Assembly (NCBI GenBank): GCA_036743055.1 | Contig: DAINQE010000001.1 | Span: forward strand, 62,001-126,000 | Direction: 5' to 3' | DNA: 64,000 bases | Source of the DNA: Sabulitectum sp036743055 | GTDB taxonomy: Bacteria > Fermentibacterota > Fermentibacteria > Fermentibacterales > JCC-6 | In this document: positions 41,741-50,915 of the stretch, in pieces | How the letters are laid out: each line of letters starts with the position of its first letter | Position numbering within the stretch: the first letter of the stretch is position 1 | Made by a program: the position numbers and the translations under genes | The notes under the pieces: generated by a model | Seen by the model: the letters and a program-made list of their open reading frames with translations, nothing else | The model's database searches: none | Told to the model about the DNA's origin: nothing

Positions 41741-42394
41741 CTAGTGCGTAAAACCATGTATGACTCCATGGCATCTGGAGGCTGTGGCAATGAGGAATCT
41801 CCCCCTCCTGGACCTTGCCCGGTTCAGGAGATCGAAAAGCACACCGGCTGAAATCGCCCCCACCCCTGGAAGGAGCTGCTCAGACCGAACAGTCAGATTC
41901 GTGTACGAAGGAGGGGAAAGCGATGCGATGGTGTCGAAAAGGGGGTAACGGCGGCTCTCACCGCTCACAGGGCATTCATCCTCAGGTTCCCGGCAGTCCG
42001 CGGGACAGACGAAATCGCTCAGCGAGGAGTATATGCAGCCATCCTTACCCGCCACCGCCCCGGGAAGCTGCTCCATCAGGGCCACCGGCACAGGGATGCA
42101 GAACCCCAGATGGGTGAGGACCCAGTTGAAAGCCACATGCACAGGAACGCAGGGTATCACCAGGTCGTCAGGGCGGTCCTCCCGGAGAAGGTCCAGCATC
42201 AGGTCCATGGCCTCGGTTACCGGATGGTGCTCCCCGGGAAGGTCCGGGGCGATATCCGTTCTCAGATCCGCTATGTGAACGGAACAGCCGGGGAGTTCCC
42301 TGCCTATCTCACGGGCCGCCCGGGAACCGAATGCCCCGGCGCCCAGTATCAGAGCCCTTTCCGGCTCCGCCGGAAGAGGTTTCCGTAAAAGCAT
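41741..42394 (-). CDS. Rossmann-fold protein with a four-cysteine insert
   Basis: 217 aa. N-terminal dinucleotide-binding motif LILGAGAFGSRAAREI followed by a strand ending in HIADLRTD; then LVIPCVPVHVAFNWVLTHLG and a cysteine-rich stretch FVCPADCREPEDECPVSG (three cysteines spaced C-x3-C-x5-C, with another nearby), and LLPGVGAISAGVL. I recall similar TrkA-N-like hypothetical proteins in deltaproteobacteria, but no function is established. The cysteines suggest a metal or FeS site. It has its own promoter. Confidence 0.65.
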   Translation of the reverse strand: MLLRKPLPAEPERALILGAGAFGSRAAREIGRELPGCSVHIADLRTDIAPDLPGEHHPVTEAMDLMLDLLREDRPDDLVIPCVPVHVAFNWVLTHLGFCIPVPVALMEQLPGAVAGKDGCIYSSLSDFVCPADCREPEDECPVSGESRRYPLFDTIASLSPPSYTNLTVRSEQLLPGVGAISAGVLFDLLNRARSRRGRFLIATASRCHGVIHGFTH

Positions 42395-42440
42395 GAAACC
42401 CTCCCCGAAGAACGGTACTTTTCGATGCTCGTAGAGTATT

Positions 42441-42469
42441 AGTATAGCCGGGAGTCAATATTCGCACAA
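42441..42469 (-). promoter_or_regulatory. Promoter of the Rossmann-fold protein gene
   Basis: TTGTGC (42464-42469), 17-bp spacer, TATACT (42441-42446) on the minus strand, in the 87-bp space after the acyltransferase gene. GGGGAGGG precedes the ATG at 42394. Confidence 0.6.
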
Positions 42470-42481
42470 TAGCTGGACAGT

Positions 42482-43384
42482 TCAGCGGTGCCTGTAGATA
42501 TCCGTTGTTCTCTTCCACCTCTTGTGGGCCCACCAGTACTGCTCCGGATACTCCCTGACCACTTCCTCCAGGACCTTCGTGTACCTTGCGGTGATGTCCG
42601 CTTCCGCCTCCTTCTTCGGCAGGTCTGGGTCGGGGAGCAGGAAAGCCCTGGGAGAGAACCGCTGGAAGGGACCCTTCTCCCGGATCATGACGCCGCAGAG
42701 AATGGGCATACCCAGTTTCACGCTGAAGGCGGCGGCCCCCCTGGGGGTTGATGCGGGGTGACCGAAGAAGTCCACCACAATGCCGTTCCTGCCGCCGTAC
42801 TGATCGCTGAGCCAGCAGACCGCTCCTCCCTTTCTGGCTATCCTGATGACCCCCCTCATGGAGGCGTCCCTTGTGAGCAGTTCCGGTCCGGCGGCGGAGC
42901 GGAGGGAATTGATGTATGAATCGATCAGGGGATTGTGCTGCCTTCCCACCAGGAATGTGGTCTCCTTGCCCAGGAACTGGAGGCACACACCGTTGTACTC
43001 CCAGTTGCCGAAATGGTAGCCAAGGGCTATCACTCCGCCTTCATGGGCCAGGAATTCCTCCAGTGCCCGGTTCTTCTCAACGGTTATGTACCTCTGGAAG
43101 TATTCCATGCCCATGCGCTTCTGCCTGGCGAACTCCACCATGAACCTGCCGGTGTTGGCGTAGGACTCCCTGCCGATCCGGTCCACGGCCCTCCGGCGGG
43201 TACCGGGAAAAGCCGTTTCGATGTTGATCCTGCATATCCTCCTTCGAACGCCCAGGAGCCAGGCGGCGCGGCCCATGCAGGCGCCCAGGGCAAGGGCCGA
43301 CCTGAGCGGAAGCAGGTTTAACAGGAAGGTAAAGGATCGTACCGCAATGTACTGGATCCTGTGGGAAAAGGTAATCCGGGCCAT
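42482..43384 (-). CDS. Lysophospholipid/Kdo2-lipid A acyltransferase (LpxL/HtrB family)
   Basis: 300 aa. One N-terminal hydrophobic segment, catalytic HX4E motif at His124-Glu129 in GYHFGNWEYN, substrate motif WLSDQYGGRNGIVVDFFG, and the typical ending YWWAHKRWK. These enzymes add a secondary acyl chain to lipid A or a related lipid, arguing for an outer membrane with LPS. It starts 2 bp after the DUF362 gene. No other lpx genes are in the window. Confidence 0.92.
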   Translation of the reverse strand: MARITFSHRIQYIAVRSFTFLLNLLPLRSALALGACMGRAAWLLGVRRRICRINIETAFPGTRRRAVDRIGRESYANTGRFMVEFARQKRMGMEYFQRYITVEKNRALEEFLAHEGGVIALGYHFGNWEYNGVCLQFLGKETTFLVGRQHNPLIDSYINSLRSAAGPELLTRDASMRGVIRIARKGGAVCWLSDQYGGRNGIVVDFFGHPASTPRGAAAFSVKLGMPILCGVMIREKGPFQRFSPRAFLLPDPDLPKKEAEADITARYTKVLEEVVREYPEQYWWAHKRWKRTTDIYRHR

Positions 43385-43386
43385 TT

Positions 43387-44493
43387 TCAGCCCCTTCCCA
43401 GGGGAAGTTTCACTTCCACCGCGTTCTCAGGGCACATCTCGTGGCAGCACAGGCACATGATGCATCTTCCCCTTTTCATGAAGGCCCTTCCTCCCCTTAT
43501 CTCTATGGCGTCGGCGGGGCAGGCCCGTCTGCATACTCCGCATCCGGTGCACTTCGAGTTGCTCACCGGCGCTCTCCTCAGGAGTATCCGGGCCAGGGAC
43601 CCAAGCCAGGAAGGTATGTGGTTCAGGTATGAGGGGCCGGGTATCTGAAAGTCCACGAACTCATGGCTCCCCTTCACCTTTATCTCTTCGTAAGGAAGCC
43701 CCAGACCCCTTCGCCTTGCCTCCCTGCTGGAATCAAGCTCGTTCCAGGGAAGACCGGCCATCTGGGAAAGCGCCATGTCCAGAGAGACCCCGTCCCGGGA
43801 AACCGCCAGGAATCCTTCGTGCCTCTTCCTTCCGTCGGTGCTGGGGCCCCGTCCGTCCATCGCGGTTATACCATCGGTGATGTTCAGCCCGAAATCCGCT
43901 ATTTCATAAAGGTCCACTATGTTAACCGCCAGGTCCCGGGGTCTGGGGCTTCTCATGTGAAGCATAGCCTTTCCGAATCCCGGCACTATCCCGAAAGCGT
44001 TCTTCAATGAGTTGGTCATCCTGGTGTAGGAGTGGGTCTTGAACTTCGAGAGGTTGATCCTGCAGCTGTAGCCTTCCAGTACGGGGAGAGCTATGTCGTA
44101 CTCCCTTCCGTGGATCGAAACCCTTCTGGACCCTGAGGCTTCGAAGTTCACCATGGATGCTCCAGTGATCCGCGCAGCCGTCTGAAAACCGCAGATCCGC
44201 CAGTACCTCTCAACACCCTTCACGGCGCCGCCTGGACTGTCTCCGATGTGTACCTCGCAGCCCCTCTGCCTCAAAAGGGAAGCCACCGCCGCCACCACTG
44301 CGGGATGTGTGGTTATTCCCCTGTGGGGGGCCTTCGCCGCCAGCATGTTCACCTTCAGGAGGACCCTGTCGCCCCGGGATGTCCCTTCGGGCCAGCCGCC
44401 GGCTTCACCGATCATTTCATCCAGGGCGGCTTCTATCTTCCTGGTGCAGTAGCTCTGGAATCCGTCCCTTATCACCACATGGTACATATTCAT
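43387..44493 (-). CDS. DUF362 iron-sulfur protein
   Basis: 368 aa. The DUF362 domain occupies ~1-290 (VLLKVNMLAAKAPHRGITTHP, GDSPGG, LSKFKTHSYTRMTNSLKN). Two [4Fe-4S] ferredoxin motifs follow: CTGCGVCRRACP and CIMCLCCHEMCP. Family proteins are cytoplasmic and of uncertain function. The start lies 6 bp after the GGDEF gene, so they are co-transcribed. Confidence 0.92.
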   Translation of the reverse strand: MNMYHVVIRDGFQSYCTRKIEAALDEMIGEAGGWPEGTSRGDRVLLKVNMLAAKAPHRGITTHPAVVAAVASLLRQRGCEVHIGDSPGGAVKGVERYWRICGFQTAARITGASMVNFEASGSRRVSIHGREYDIALPVLEGYSCRINLSKFKTHSYTRMTNSLKNAFGIVPGFGKAMLHMRSPRPRDLAVNIVDLYEIADFGLNITDGITAMDGRGPSTDGRKRHEGFLAVSRDGVSLDMALSQMAGLPWNELDSSREARRRGLGLPYEEIKVKGSHEFVDFQIPGPSYLNHIPSWLGSLARILLRRAPVSNSKCTGCGVCRRACPADAIEIRGGRAFMKRGRCIMCLCCHEMCPENAVEVKLPLGRG

Positions 44494-44499
44494 CCGGCC

Positions 44500-46827
44500 C
44501 TATGAATGGCAGACCTGGTTCTTTCCGGCGCGCTTCGCCCGGTACATCCTCTGGTCCGCGAGTTCGATCAGTTCATCCTTTTCCCTGGAATCAACGGGAT
44601 AGGCCGCAACGCCCAGGCTGAGGGTTACGGCTCCCCTGGGCTGCTCTTCGGAGTGGGGTATGGTGCTGTTCGCCTCCAGCACCTTCGACCGTATCCTTTC
44701 GGCTATCTCCACGGCCACATGCTTCTCGGTGAGGGGAAGTATGCAGATGAACTCCTCACCTCCGTAGCGCACCAGGATGTCCACGTCCCTCAGGGCGCTG
44801 ACCATGGCCCGGGTAACCTTCTGAAGGAGCACATTGCCCATGGGGTGCCCGAAGGAGTCGTTATAGTTCTTGAAGTCATCTATGTCCATCATTATCAGGG
44901 AGAACGGGTACTGGTACCGTCTGGCCCTTTCGAACTCCTCCGGATACCGTTCCTCGAAGAAGGTCATGTTGTGGAGACCGGTGAGTCTGTCACGCCTCAC
45001 CATGTTTATCAGTTCAGTCTTCTGCAGCGCTGTATCCAGTACCCCCGCCGCAAAACCGATCATGTTGTTGAGCCGTCTGATGTCATCTCCCTGGAACCTT
45101 CCCACGGACGGGCTCTGGAGATCTATGAGACCAACCACCCTTCCCCTGCTCAGCATGGGGATGGCCAGCTCACTGCGGGTTTCGGCCATACCGGTAATGT
45201 AGAAGTCGCAGTTGAGCACGTCGGGCACGCTGGTGATCCTTCCGGTCCTTACCGCCTCTCCCACAACTCCTCCACTGCCCCTGTCGCCGTCCACCTGTAT
45301 CACGGCGCCTGGTATCAGGGCTCCTGTGCCGTATCCTGCCCTGGAGACCGCGTGCACCTCCATTTTGTCGGGAACCACGCCGGACCTTGACGAACCCGCG
45401 GCCATTACGGCGATGGATTCGTCGGGATAGAAGGTCTCCAGTGTACGGAGCATGGTCCTGCATATCTCCCGTACGTCCCCTTCGGAGGTAAGGTCCGCCG
45501 CCAGTGAAGCTACTGCATCGGTCTCCGTCTCAAGGAGTCTGGCTCTCTCACGGGTCCTCTCCCTTCCGGTCATGTCGCTCATGGAGAGAACTATTTCCCT
45601 GCCCCCTGAAGCCCGCAGGGAGAGCTGGGTCCAGCCACGATCGCCCACTGCGATGGCCCCCGCGTCATGATCCCTTCTGGAAGCCAGGGCATCGGCGATC
45701 TTCTCCACCTGAGCGGCGGGAAATGATGAGAGGAAGCTCTGAAGAGAGGAACCGGTTTCCGGGGTTTCCACCCCGGGAATCTGCATGAAATCACCCATGC
45801 TGTCTATTATCCTGCCATTCGGATCCAGTATGACCATAGCGCTCCAGAGGTCTGCCAGCACCGTGTCCAGGGTGCTCCTTCTCTCCTCCAGCCTGTCCCT
45901 GGAATCAAGATACCTTATGAAGGCCGAAAGGATGTCCGAGAGCATCCGAAGACTCCTGAGGCTCTCCGAAACGGGCTTCCTCCTGGAAAGGCCGTTGTCA
46001 CATCTTATCAGACCGATAACGGAGTTGCCCGACTTGATTGGGGTGTCCACATATGTGCTGCTGCCGGCCCATTCAAGGCCGCTACCGGAGAAATCCCCCT
46101 CCCATGCGTACACCTGGGTACCGGTTGAAAGGAGATAGTCACCGGGAAGTTTTCTGCCTGCGGGATTCAGCGGGATGGGATCACCTGTGATGCCCCTTCC
46201 CCTGTAGGATACTGCCTCGAAACCGGTGCCGCCCCTGTTCAGCAGGCCCACCCAGACCCTCTGGAATCCCAGCCCCCATAGAACCGCGGCGGATACCTTT
46301 CTGCAGGCCTCCGCAACAGAGGTAACGGTCCTCAGATCCGCCGCCAGCCTGAACACGGTTTCGATGGATTCAAGGGAATCCTCCAGGCAGTCGGCGGCCA
46401 TGGGAAGCACTCTGTCCCTGGAAACCGCAAGCTCGGACCTTCCAGGCAGCTGAATCGACTCCGCCAGGTGGAGCCTGATAAGCCCCGCCGTTTCGCCCAT
46501 GGGTGTTGAATAGTCGACCACCGCCGCCGCTCCGGCGCTGAGGGCTCTCTGTCTCATCTCCGGTCTGCTGTCGGGAATGCTTACTATCACAGGCATTTCC
46601 CTGCGCGTGAACATGGAGTTAAGCAGCCTGCATACCTTCATGCCGTCGAGACCGGCGAGTACCTGACCGCAGAGAACGCACCTGGGTCGGTTCTTCAGGG
46701 CCTCAAGCACGGCGTCTATTCCGTTCCCGACGGTCTGTACGGAGAGGCCCTCCCGCAGGAGGGCCTCCTCAGTTGCTTTCAGGAGCGCGGGACTTCCCAT
46801 GGCGGCAAGAACGTCTATCCTCTTCAC
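44500..46827 (-). CDS. Diguanylate cyclase with degenerate receiver and GAF domains
   Basis: 775 aa, GTG start with GGGAG upstream. Residues ~1-125 look like a response-regulator receiver, but the phospho-accepting Asp is missing (RCVLCGQVLAGLDG where CVLxD would be expected). A GAF domain (~165-310), a PAS-like segment (~325-420) and a second GAF (~440-600) follow, then the GGDEF domain with the active loop GGEEF at 689-693. An I-site RxxD is not obvious before it. It should make c-di-GMP under control of the GAF ligands and not phosphorylation. Separated from ppdK by only 21 bp. Confidence 0.92.
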   Translation of the reverse strand: MKRIDVLAAMGSPALLKATEEALLREGLSVQTVGNGIDAVLEALKNRPRCVLCGQVLAGLDGMKVCRLLNSMFTRREMPVIVSIPDSRPEMRQRALSAGAAAVVDYSTPMGETAGLIRLHLAESIQLPGRSELAVSRDRVLPMAADCLEDSLESIETVFRLAADLRTVTSVAEACRKVSAAVLWGLGFQRVWVGLLNRGGTGFEAVSYRGRGITGDPIPLNPAGRKLPGDYLLSTGTQVYAWEGDFSGSGLEWAGSSTYVDTPIKSGNSVIGLIRCDNGLSRRKPVSESLRSLRMLSDILSAFIRYLDSRDRLEERRSTLDTVLADLWSAMVILDPNGRIIDSMGDFMQIPGVETPETGSSLQSFLSSFPAAQVEKIADALASRRDHDAGAIAVGDRGWTQLSLRASGGREIVLSMSDMTGRERTRERARLLETETDAVASLAADLTSEGDVREICRTMLRTLETFYPDESIAVMAAGSSRSGVVPDKMEVHAVSRAGYGTGALIPGAVIQVDGDRGSGGVVGEAVRTGRITSVPDVLNCDFYITGMAETRSELAIPMLSRGRVVGLIDLQSPSVGRFQGDDIRRLNNMIGFAAGVLDTALQKTELINMVRRDRLTGLHNMTFFEERYPEEFERARRYQYPFSLIMMDIDDFKNYNDSFGHPMGNVLLQKVTRAMVSALRDVDILVRYGGEEFICILPLTEKHVAVEIAERIRSKVLEANSTIPHSEEQPRGAVTLSLGVAAYPVDSREKDELIELADQRMYRAKRAGKNQVCHS

Positions 46828-46848
46828 CGGGGGCTCCCTGAGGCTCCG

Positions 46849-49617
46849 CTACCGGTCTTCGAGGACCGCCTGGGCGGCGGCCAGCCGGGCCACCGGCACA
46901 CGGTAAGGGGAACAGGACACATAGTCCAGGCCCACCGACTCGAAGAACCTGATCGAGGCGGGGTCTCCTCCGTGCTCTCCGCAGACACCCAGTTTTATTC
47001 CCGGCTTGCTGCTCCGGCCCAGGTCTACCGCTGTCCTGACCAGTCTTCCTATGCCGTCGATGTCCAGGGAGGAGAAGGGGTCCCTTTCGTAGATCCCCAT
47101 CTGGACGTACTCGCCAAGGAACTTGCCGGAATCGTCCCTGGAGAAGCCGCATCCCATCTGGGTGAGATCATTGGTGCCGAAACTGAAGAAATCGGCCTTC
47201 TCCGCTATGAGATCGGCGGTAACCGCCGCCCTGGGTATCTCTATCATGGTGCCGATGGTATAGCTGATGAAGTCGTGGGACTTGCCCATTTCGGAAAGCA
47301 CCCTGTCTATCACAGACTGGGCCCTCTCCCTGGCTGCTTCAAGCTCCCGCACGTTCCCAACCAGGGGGATCATGATCTCGGGGATCACTTCGATCCCTTC
47401 CTCGGCAACTTCCACGGCTGCCTCCATGATGGCCCTTACCTGCATATCGGTAACTTCCGGATAGGTAAGCCCCAGCCTGCATCCCCTGTGCCCCATCATG
47501 GGGTTGAACTCGTGGAGGGATTCCACCTTGCTCTTCACCGTTTCCAGGGAGACCTCCATGACCTCTGCCATCTCCTTCTGACCCTCCTCGTCCTGGGGAA
47601 GGAACTCATGGAGGGGCGGGTCCAGGAGCCTCACGTTGCAGGGACGGCCGTCGAGCACTCTGAATATCCCCTTGAAGTCCTGCTTCTGAAGGGGAAGCAG
47701 CTCGGAAAGGGCTTCGTTATATGTTTTCTCCGGACCGGCAAGTTCCTTTTTCAGGGCCTCGATGTCCCCGGCGCCTGCCTGGATCTTCTCCCTTGTTCTC
47801 TTTACGTCGTCGGCAACCAGGATCAGTTTCCTGAACGGGATGATCCGCTCACCCTCGAAGAACATGTGCTCGGTCCTGCAGAGCCCTATTCCCTGGGCGC
47901 CGAAGAGGACGGCCATCTCAGTGTCCCTGGGAGTGTCGGCATTGGTCCTTATCTTGAGCCTTCTGAACTCGTCGGCCCAGCCTACGAGTTTACCGTATGC
48001 CTTGAAAAGCCCGCTTTCCTCGGCGCACATCTCCTTCCGGAGGACCTGCACTATCTCGCTGGGCTTCACGGTTACCTCACCGGCGAAAACTTCTCCGGTG
48101 AATCCGTCTATGGCGATCACATCGCCCTGGTTCACGGTTACGTCCTGGCACTTCATCACACCGGCTGCACTGTCGATGTGCAGCTCGTCAGCGCCTGAGA
48201 CACAAGGAACGCCCATTCCCCTGGCCACCACGGCGGCGTGGCTGGTCATTCCACCCCTGGCGGTGAGGATGCCCTTTGCAACCGCCATTCCGCCGATGTC
48301 TTCAGGGCTGGTCTCAAGGCGGCAGAGTATTACACTCTCACCCCTGGCCGCCCATTCCTCGGCGGTTTCAGCGGTGAAGACGGCTTTTCCGCAGGCGCCT
48401 CCAGGGGAGGCGTTCAGCGCCTTCGTGAGAAGCCTGGCGCTCTCCTTGCTTTCGGAACCGAGCACAGGGGCGAAGAGCTGATTGAAGCTCTGGGCGGGAA
48501 CGCGCCTGACGGCTTCCTCCTTGCTTATCAGCCCCTCTTCGTGCATGTCCACAGCCATGTTCAGTGCCCCGAAGACCGTTCTCTTCCCGGTACGGGTCTG
48601 GAGGATGTAGAGCTTTCCCTCCTCTATGGTGAACTCGATGTCCTGCATGTCCCGGTAGTGTTCTTCCAGTTTCCGCCTGAGGTCGAGCAGCCTGGCGTAG
48701 GAATCCGGATCCTTCCCGTTAAGGGTCTCGATGGGCTGGGGAGTTCTTATCCCCGCCACCACATCCTCGCCCTGGGCGTTCATGAGGTACTCCCCGTAGA
48801 ACACGTTCTCGCCGGTTGCCGGATCCCTGGTGAAGCAGACCCCTGTACCTGACTTCTCGCCCATGTTGCCGAAGACCATGGCCTGAACGTTAACCGCCGT
48901 GCCTATCAGCCCGCGGATCTCGTTCAGCTCACGGTAGCGGATGGCCCTGGGGTTGTTCCAGCTGCTGAAAACGGCATTGATGGAATGCTTCAGCTGATCC
49001 CAGGGGTCGGTGGGGAAGTCTTCGCCTATGGCTTTCCTGTAGATCTCCCTATAGCTGTTCACGAGCCCCTTGAGGTCCTCGGTATCAAGCTGGGTGTCCA
49101 GCTTCACGCCCTTCTCGTCCTTGACTTTCTGCAGTGCGTGCTCGAAGTCGTGATGGGGTATATTCATCACAACGTCGCCGAACATCTGCATGAACCTTCT
49201 GTAGGAGTCCCAGGCGAACCTCTCGTTCCCGCTTCTCTCGGCCACTGCCTTCAGTGTGGTTTCGTTTATTCCAAGGTTAAGCACCGTGTCCATCATTCCC
49301 GGCATGGAAACAGCAGCACCGCTCCTCACGGAAACGAGAAGGGGGTTGTCGGGATCGCCGAACTTCTTCCCGAGTTCCTTCTCGAGTTTGGCAATGTTCT
49401 CCCTGGCCTGTTCCTCGAGGCCTTCGGGCCAGACTGAACCGGCCCTGTAAAAAGCTTCGCAGGCTTCGGTGGAGATGGTGAATCCCGGGGGGACCGGCAT
49501 TCCTATTCTGGTCATCTCGGCCAGATTGGCGCCCTTGCCTCCCAGAAGCTCCTTCATTGTTCGATCGCCGTCGGTTCCCGTTGAACCGAAGTAGTAAACG
49601 TACTTCCTGGATGTCAT
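46849..49617 (-). CDS. ppdK: Pyruvate, phosphate dikinase
   Basis: 922 aa, in the usual 870-930 range. N-terminal ATP-grasp (LGGKGANLAEM, VSVRSGAAVSMPGMMDTVLN), the phosphohistidine domain with His460 in GGMTSHAAVVARG, and the C-terminal PEP/pyruvate barrel with Cys879 in CGEHGGDP. It interconverts pyruvate + ATP + Pi and PEP + AMP + PPi, in glycolysis or gluconeogenesis of many anaerobes. GGAAG precedes the ATG. The upstream leader contains hairpins and a TATATT. Confidence 0.98.
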   Translation of the reverse strand: MTSRKYVYYFGSTGTDGDRTMKELLGGKGANLAEMTRIGMPVPPGFTISTEACEAFYRAGSVWPEGLEEQARENIAKLEKELGKKFGDPDNPLLVSVRSGAAVSMPGMMDTVLNLGINETTLKAVAERSGNERFAWDSYRRFMQMFGDVVMNIPHHDFEHALQKVKDEKGVKLDTQLDTEDLKGLVNSYREIYRKAIGEDFPTDPWDQLKHSINAVFSSWNNPRAIRYRELNEIRGLIGTAVNVQAMVFGNMGEKSGTGVCFTRDPATGENVFYGEYLMNAQGEDVVAGIRTPQPIETLNGKDPDSYARLLDLRRKLEEHYRDMQDIEFTIEEGKLYILQTRTGKRTVFGALNMAVDMHEEGLISKEEAVRRVPAQSFNQLFAPVLGSESKESARLLTKALNASPGGACGKAVFTAETAEEWAARGESVILCRLETSPEDIGGMAVAKGILTARGGMTSHAAVVARGMGVPCVSGADELHIDSAAGVMKCQDVTVNQGDVIAIDGFTGEVFAGEVTVKPSEIVQVLRKEMCAEESGLFKAYGKLVGWADEFRRLKIRTNADTPRDTEMAVLFGAQGIGLCRTEHMFFEGERIIPFRKLILVADDVKRTREKIQAGAGDIEALKKELAGPEKTYNEALSELLPLQKQDFKGIFRVLDGRPCNVRLLDPPLHEFLPQDEEGQKEMAEVMEVSLETVKSKVESLHEFNPMMGHRGCRLGLTYPEVTDMQVRAIMEAAVEVAEEGIEVIPEIMIPLVGNVRELEAARERAQSVIDRVLSEMGKSHDFISYTIGTMIEIPRAAVTADLIAEKADFFSFGTNDLTQMGCGFSRDDSGKFLGEYVQMGIYERDPFSSLDIDGIGRLVRTAVDLGRSSKPGIKLGVCGEHGGDPASIRFFESVGLDYVSCSPYRVPVARLAAAQAVLEDR

Positions 49618-49752
49618 GTCTTCCCGTTCCGTTTGAATTCGAATTTATCGTTGAAAGATGAACTGTTCAGCCGGCAGACCGGCAGGGCCCCGGGCCGCAG
49701 AAAGACCCGGGATTCCCGCGCTTAATATACAATATTCGTGAAAAGACCGTGG
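49618..49752 (-). promoter_or_regulatory. Leader/promoter region of ppdK
   Basis: 135 bp between the TPR/HTH gene and ppdK. On the minus strand it contains TATATT at 49724-49729 without a good -35, then a GC-rich hairpin (GCCGG-TCTG-CCGGC at 49670-49683) and an upstream CCCGGG pair. A regulatory leader is possible, but nothing is diagnostic. Confidence 0.35.
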
Positions 49753-50892
49753 TCAGTCCCGGTAACCTTTTCTCCGCCAGATATATGCCACGAACTCCTC
49801 TATCTCCCTGCGCTGGAGCTCGTCAGCCGGGGTTACCCTCTCGAAGACCCAGGCAGCGGCATCTGCCGCGGTTTCGAAGGCTTCCTCTGAAGTGCCCAGT
49901 TCCGCCAGGACCGAGGCGATCTCCTTACCCCTTGCCTCCCTGAGCAGATCGGATCCCTCTTCGGAGACCCTTTCCAGCAGATCCGTGGAAGGGATGGTCA
50001 CGGATTCCCTGATGATGTGGTAATGATCCCTGAGCTGGGTGACCGAAACACCGTATTCCGCGGCGAGCTGGTCCTGGGTGTGATGGGGCCCGGACCTGGT
50101 TACCGCATATTCCAGAGCGGCGGCCCAGGCCTCCGGTTTCCTCCCCGTGGGGGAATACTCGGCGCAGAACTTCTTCCATGTCTGGGAAGCTGCCCTGGCC
50201 ACTTCGCCTGTGTATCCGTGTAGCCCCAGCATTCCCGCCGTCATGCCGGGAACCACGTCCTCCAGCGGAAGGGGTCTCACTTCCACGGCGCTCCTGCGCA
50301 TCTGGACCCTGAGGGCCTCTATTCGGAGAAGACTGTGCTCTATCTTCTCGTCGAAGGGGGCCAGCTCCTTTGCCTGAAGCAGCAGGTGCAGGCTCTCCTC
50401 CAATCTGTCAGCCTTGGCTTCAAGGAGTGCGAGGTATGTAAGTGTGGAGGGTATCCTGTACTTCTCCCTCCTGGCTACCGAAAGCAGTATCCGCTCTGCT
50501 TCCTCGTCGCGGTTAAGCATCATGAGCACCAGACCCTTCTTCCGAAGGGCGTCGGTATCCCTGGGATACAGCTTCAGGTAGGAGTCCAGAGATTCCAGTG
50601 ACATGTCGAAACGGTCAAGTTTGAGGAACACATCTGCTCCCAGGAGAAGCGCAGCGGGACCGGGAACCCCCAGCCACCTGAAATCTGCCAGCCTTCTGGC
50701 GGCTTCGCTTACCCTCCCCGTCTCCAGATCGAGCCTGGAGAGCTCCAGGGATGCCAGGTTGTGATCCGGCGTACCCCTGACAGAACGGTCCTGAAGAAGC
50801 CTCTCCAGGCTCTCCCTGGCCTTTTCCGAGTCACGGGATTCCCTGGCTTCCTCCACCTGCTTCCAGAGCCAGCTGATCTTGTCGTTACCCAT
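49753..50892 (-). CDS. TPR protein with C-terminal cyclin-like/HTH region
   Basis: 379 aa. Residues ~1-210 are TPR-like helices (SLESLDSYLKLYPRDTDALR, EESLHLLLQAKELAP). Residues ~225-300 contain AASQTWKKFCAEYSP, PEAWAAALEYAVTR and TQDQLAAEYGVSVTQLRDHY, which resembles the cyclin-like repeat with HTH of TFIIB and the DUF6398-type domain. The ATG has a GGGGGGGA run upstream. It follows the C25 peptidase gene by 23 bp and is the last gene of the peptidase/sirtuin run. DNA-binding is an inference. Confidence 0.7.
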   Translation of the reverse strand: MGNDKISWLWKQVEEARESRDSEKARESLERLLQDRSVRGTPDHNLASLELSRLDLETGRVSEAARRLADFRWLGVPGPAALLLGADVFLKLDRFDMSLESLDSYLKLYPRDTDALRKKGLVLMMLNRDEEAERILLSVARREKYRIPSTLTYLALLEAKADRLEESLHLLLQAKELAPFDEKIEHSLLRIEALRVQMRRSAVEVRPLPLEDVVPGMTAGMLGLHGYTGEVARAASQTWKKFCAEYSPTGRKPEAWAAALEYAVTRSGPHHTQDQLAAEYGVSVTQLRDHYHIIRESVTIPSTDLLERVSEEGSDLLREARGKEIASVLAELGTSEEAFETAADAAAWVFERVTPADELQRREIEEFVAYIWRRKGYRD

Positions 50893-50915
50893 GATCCCCC
50901 CCCGAGGGATGGTGT

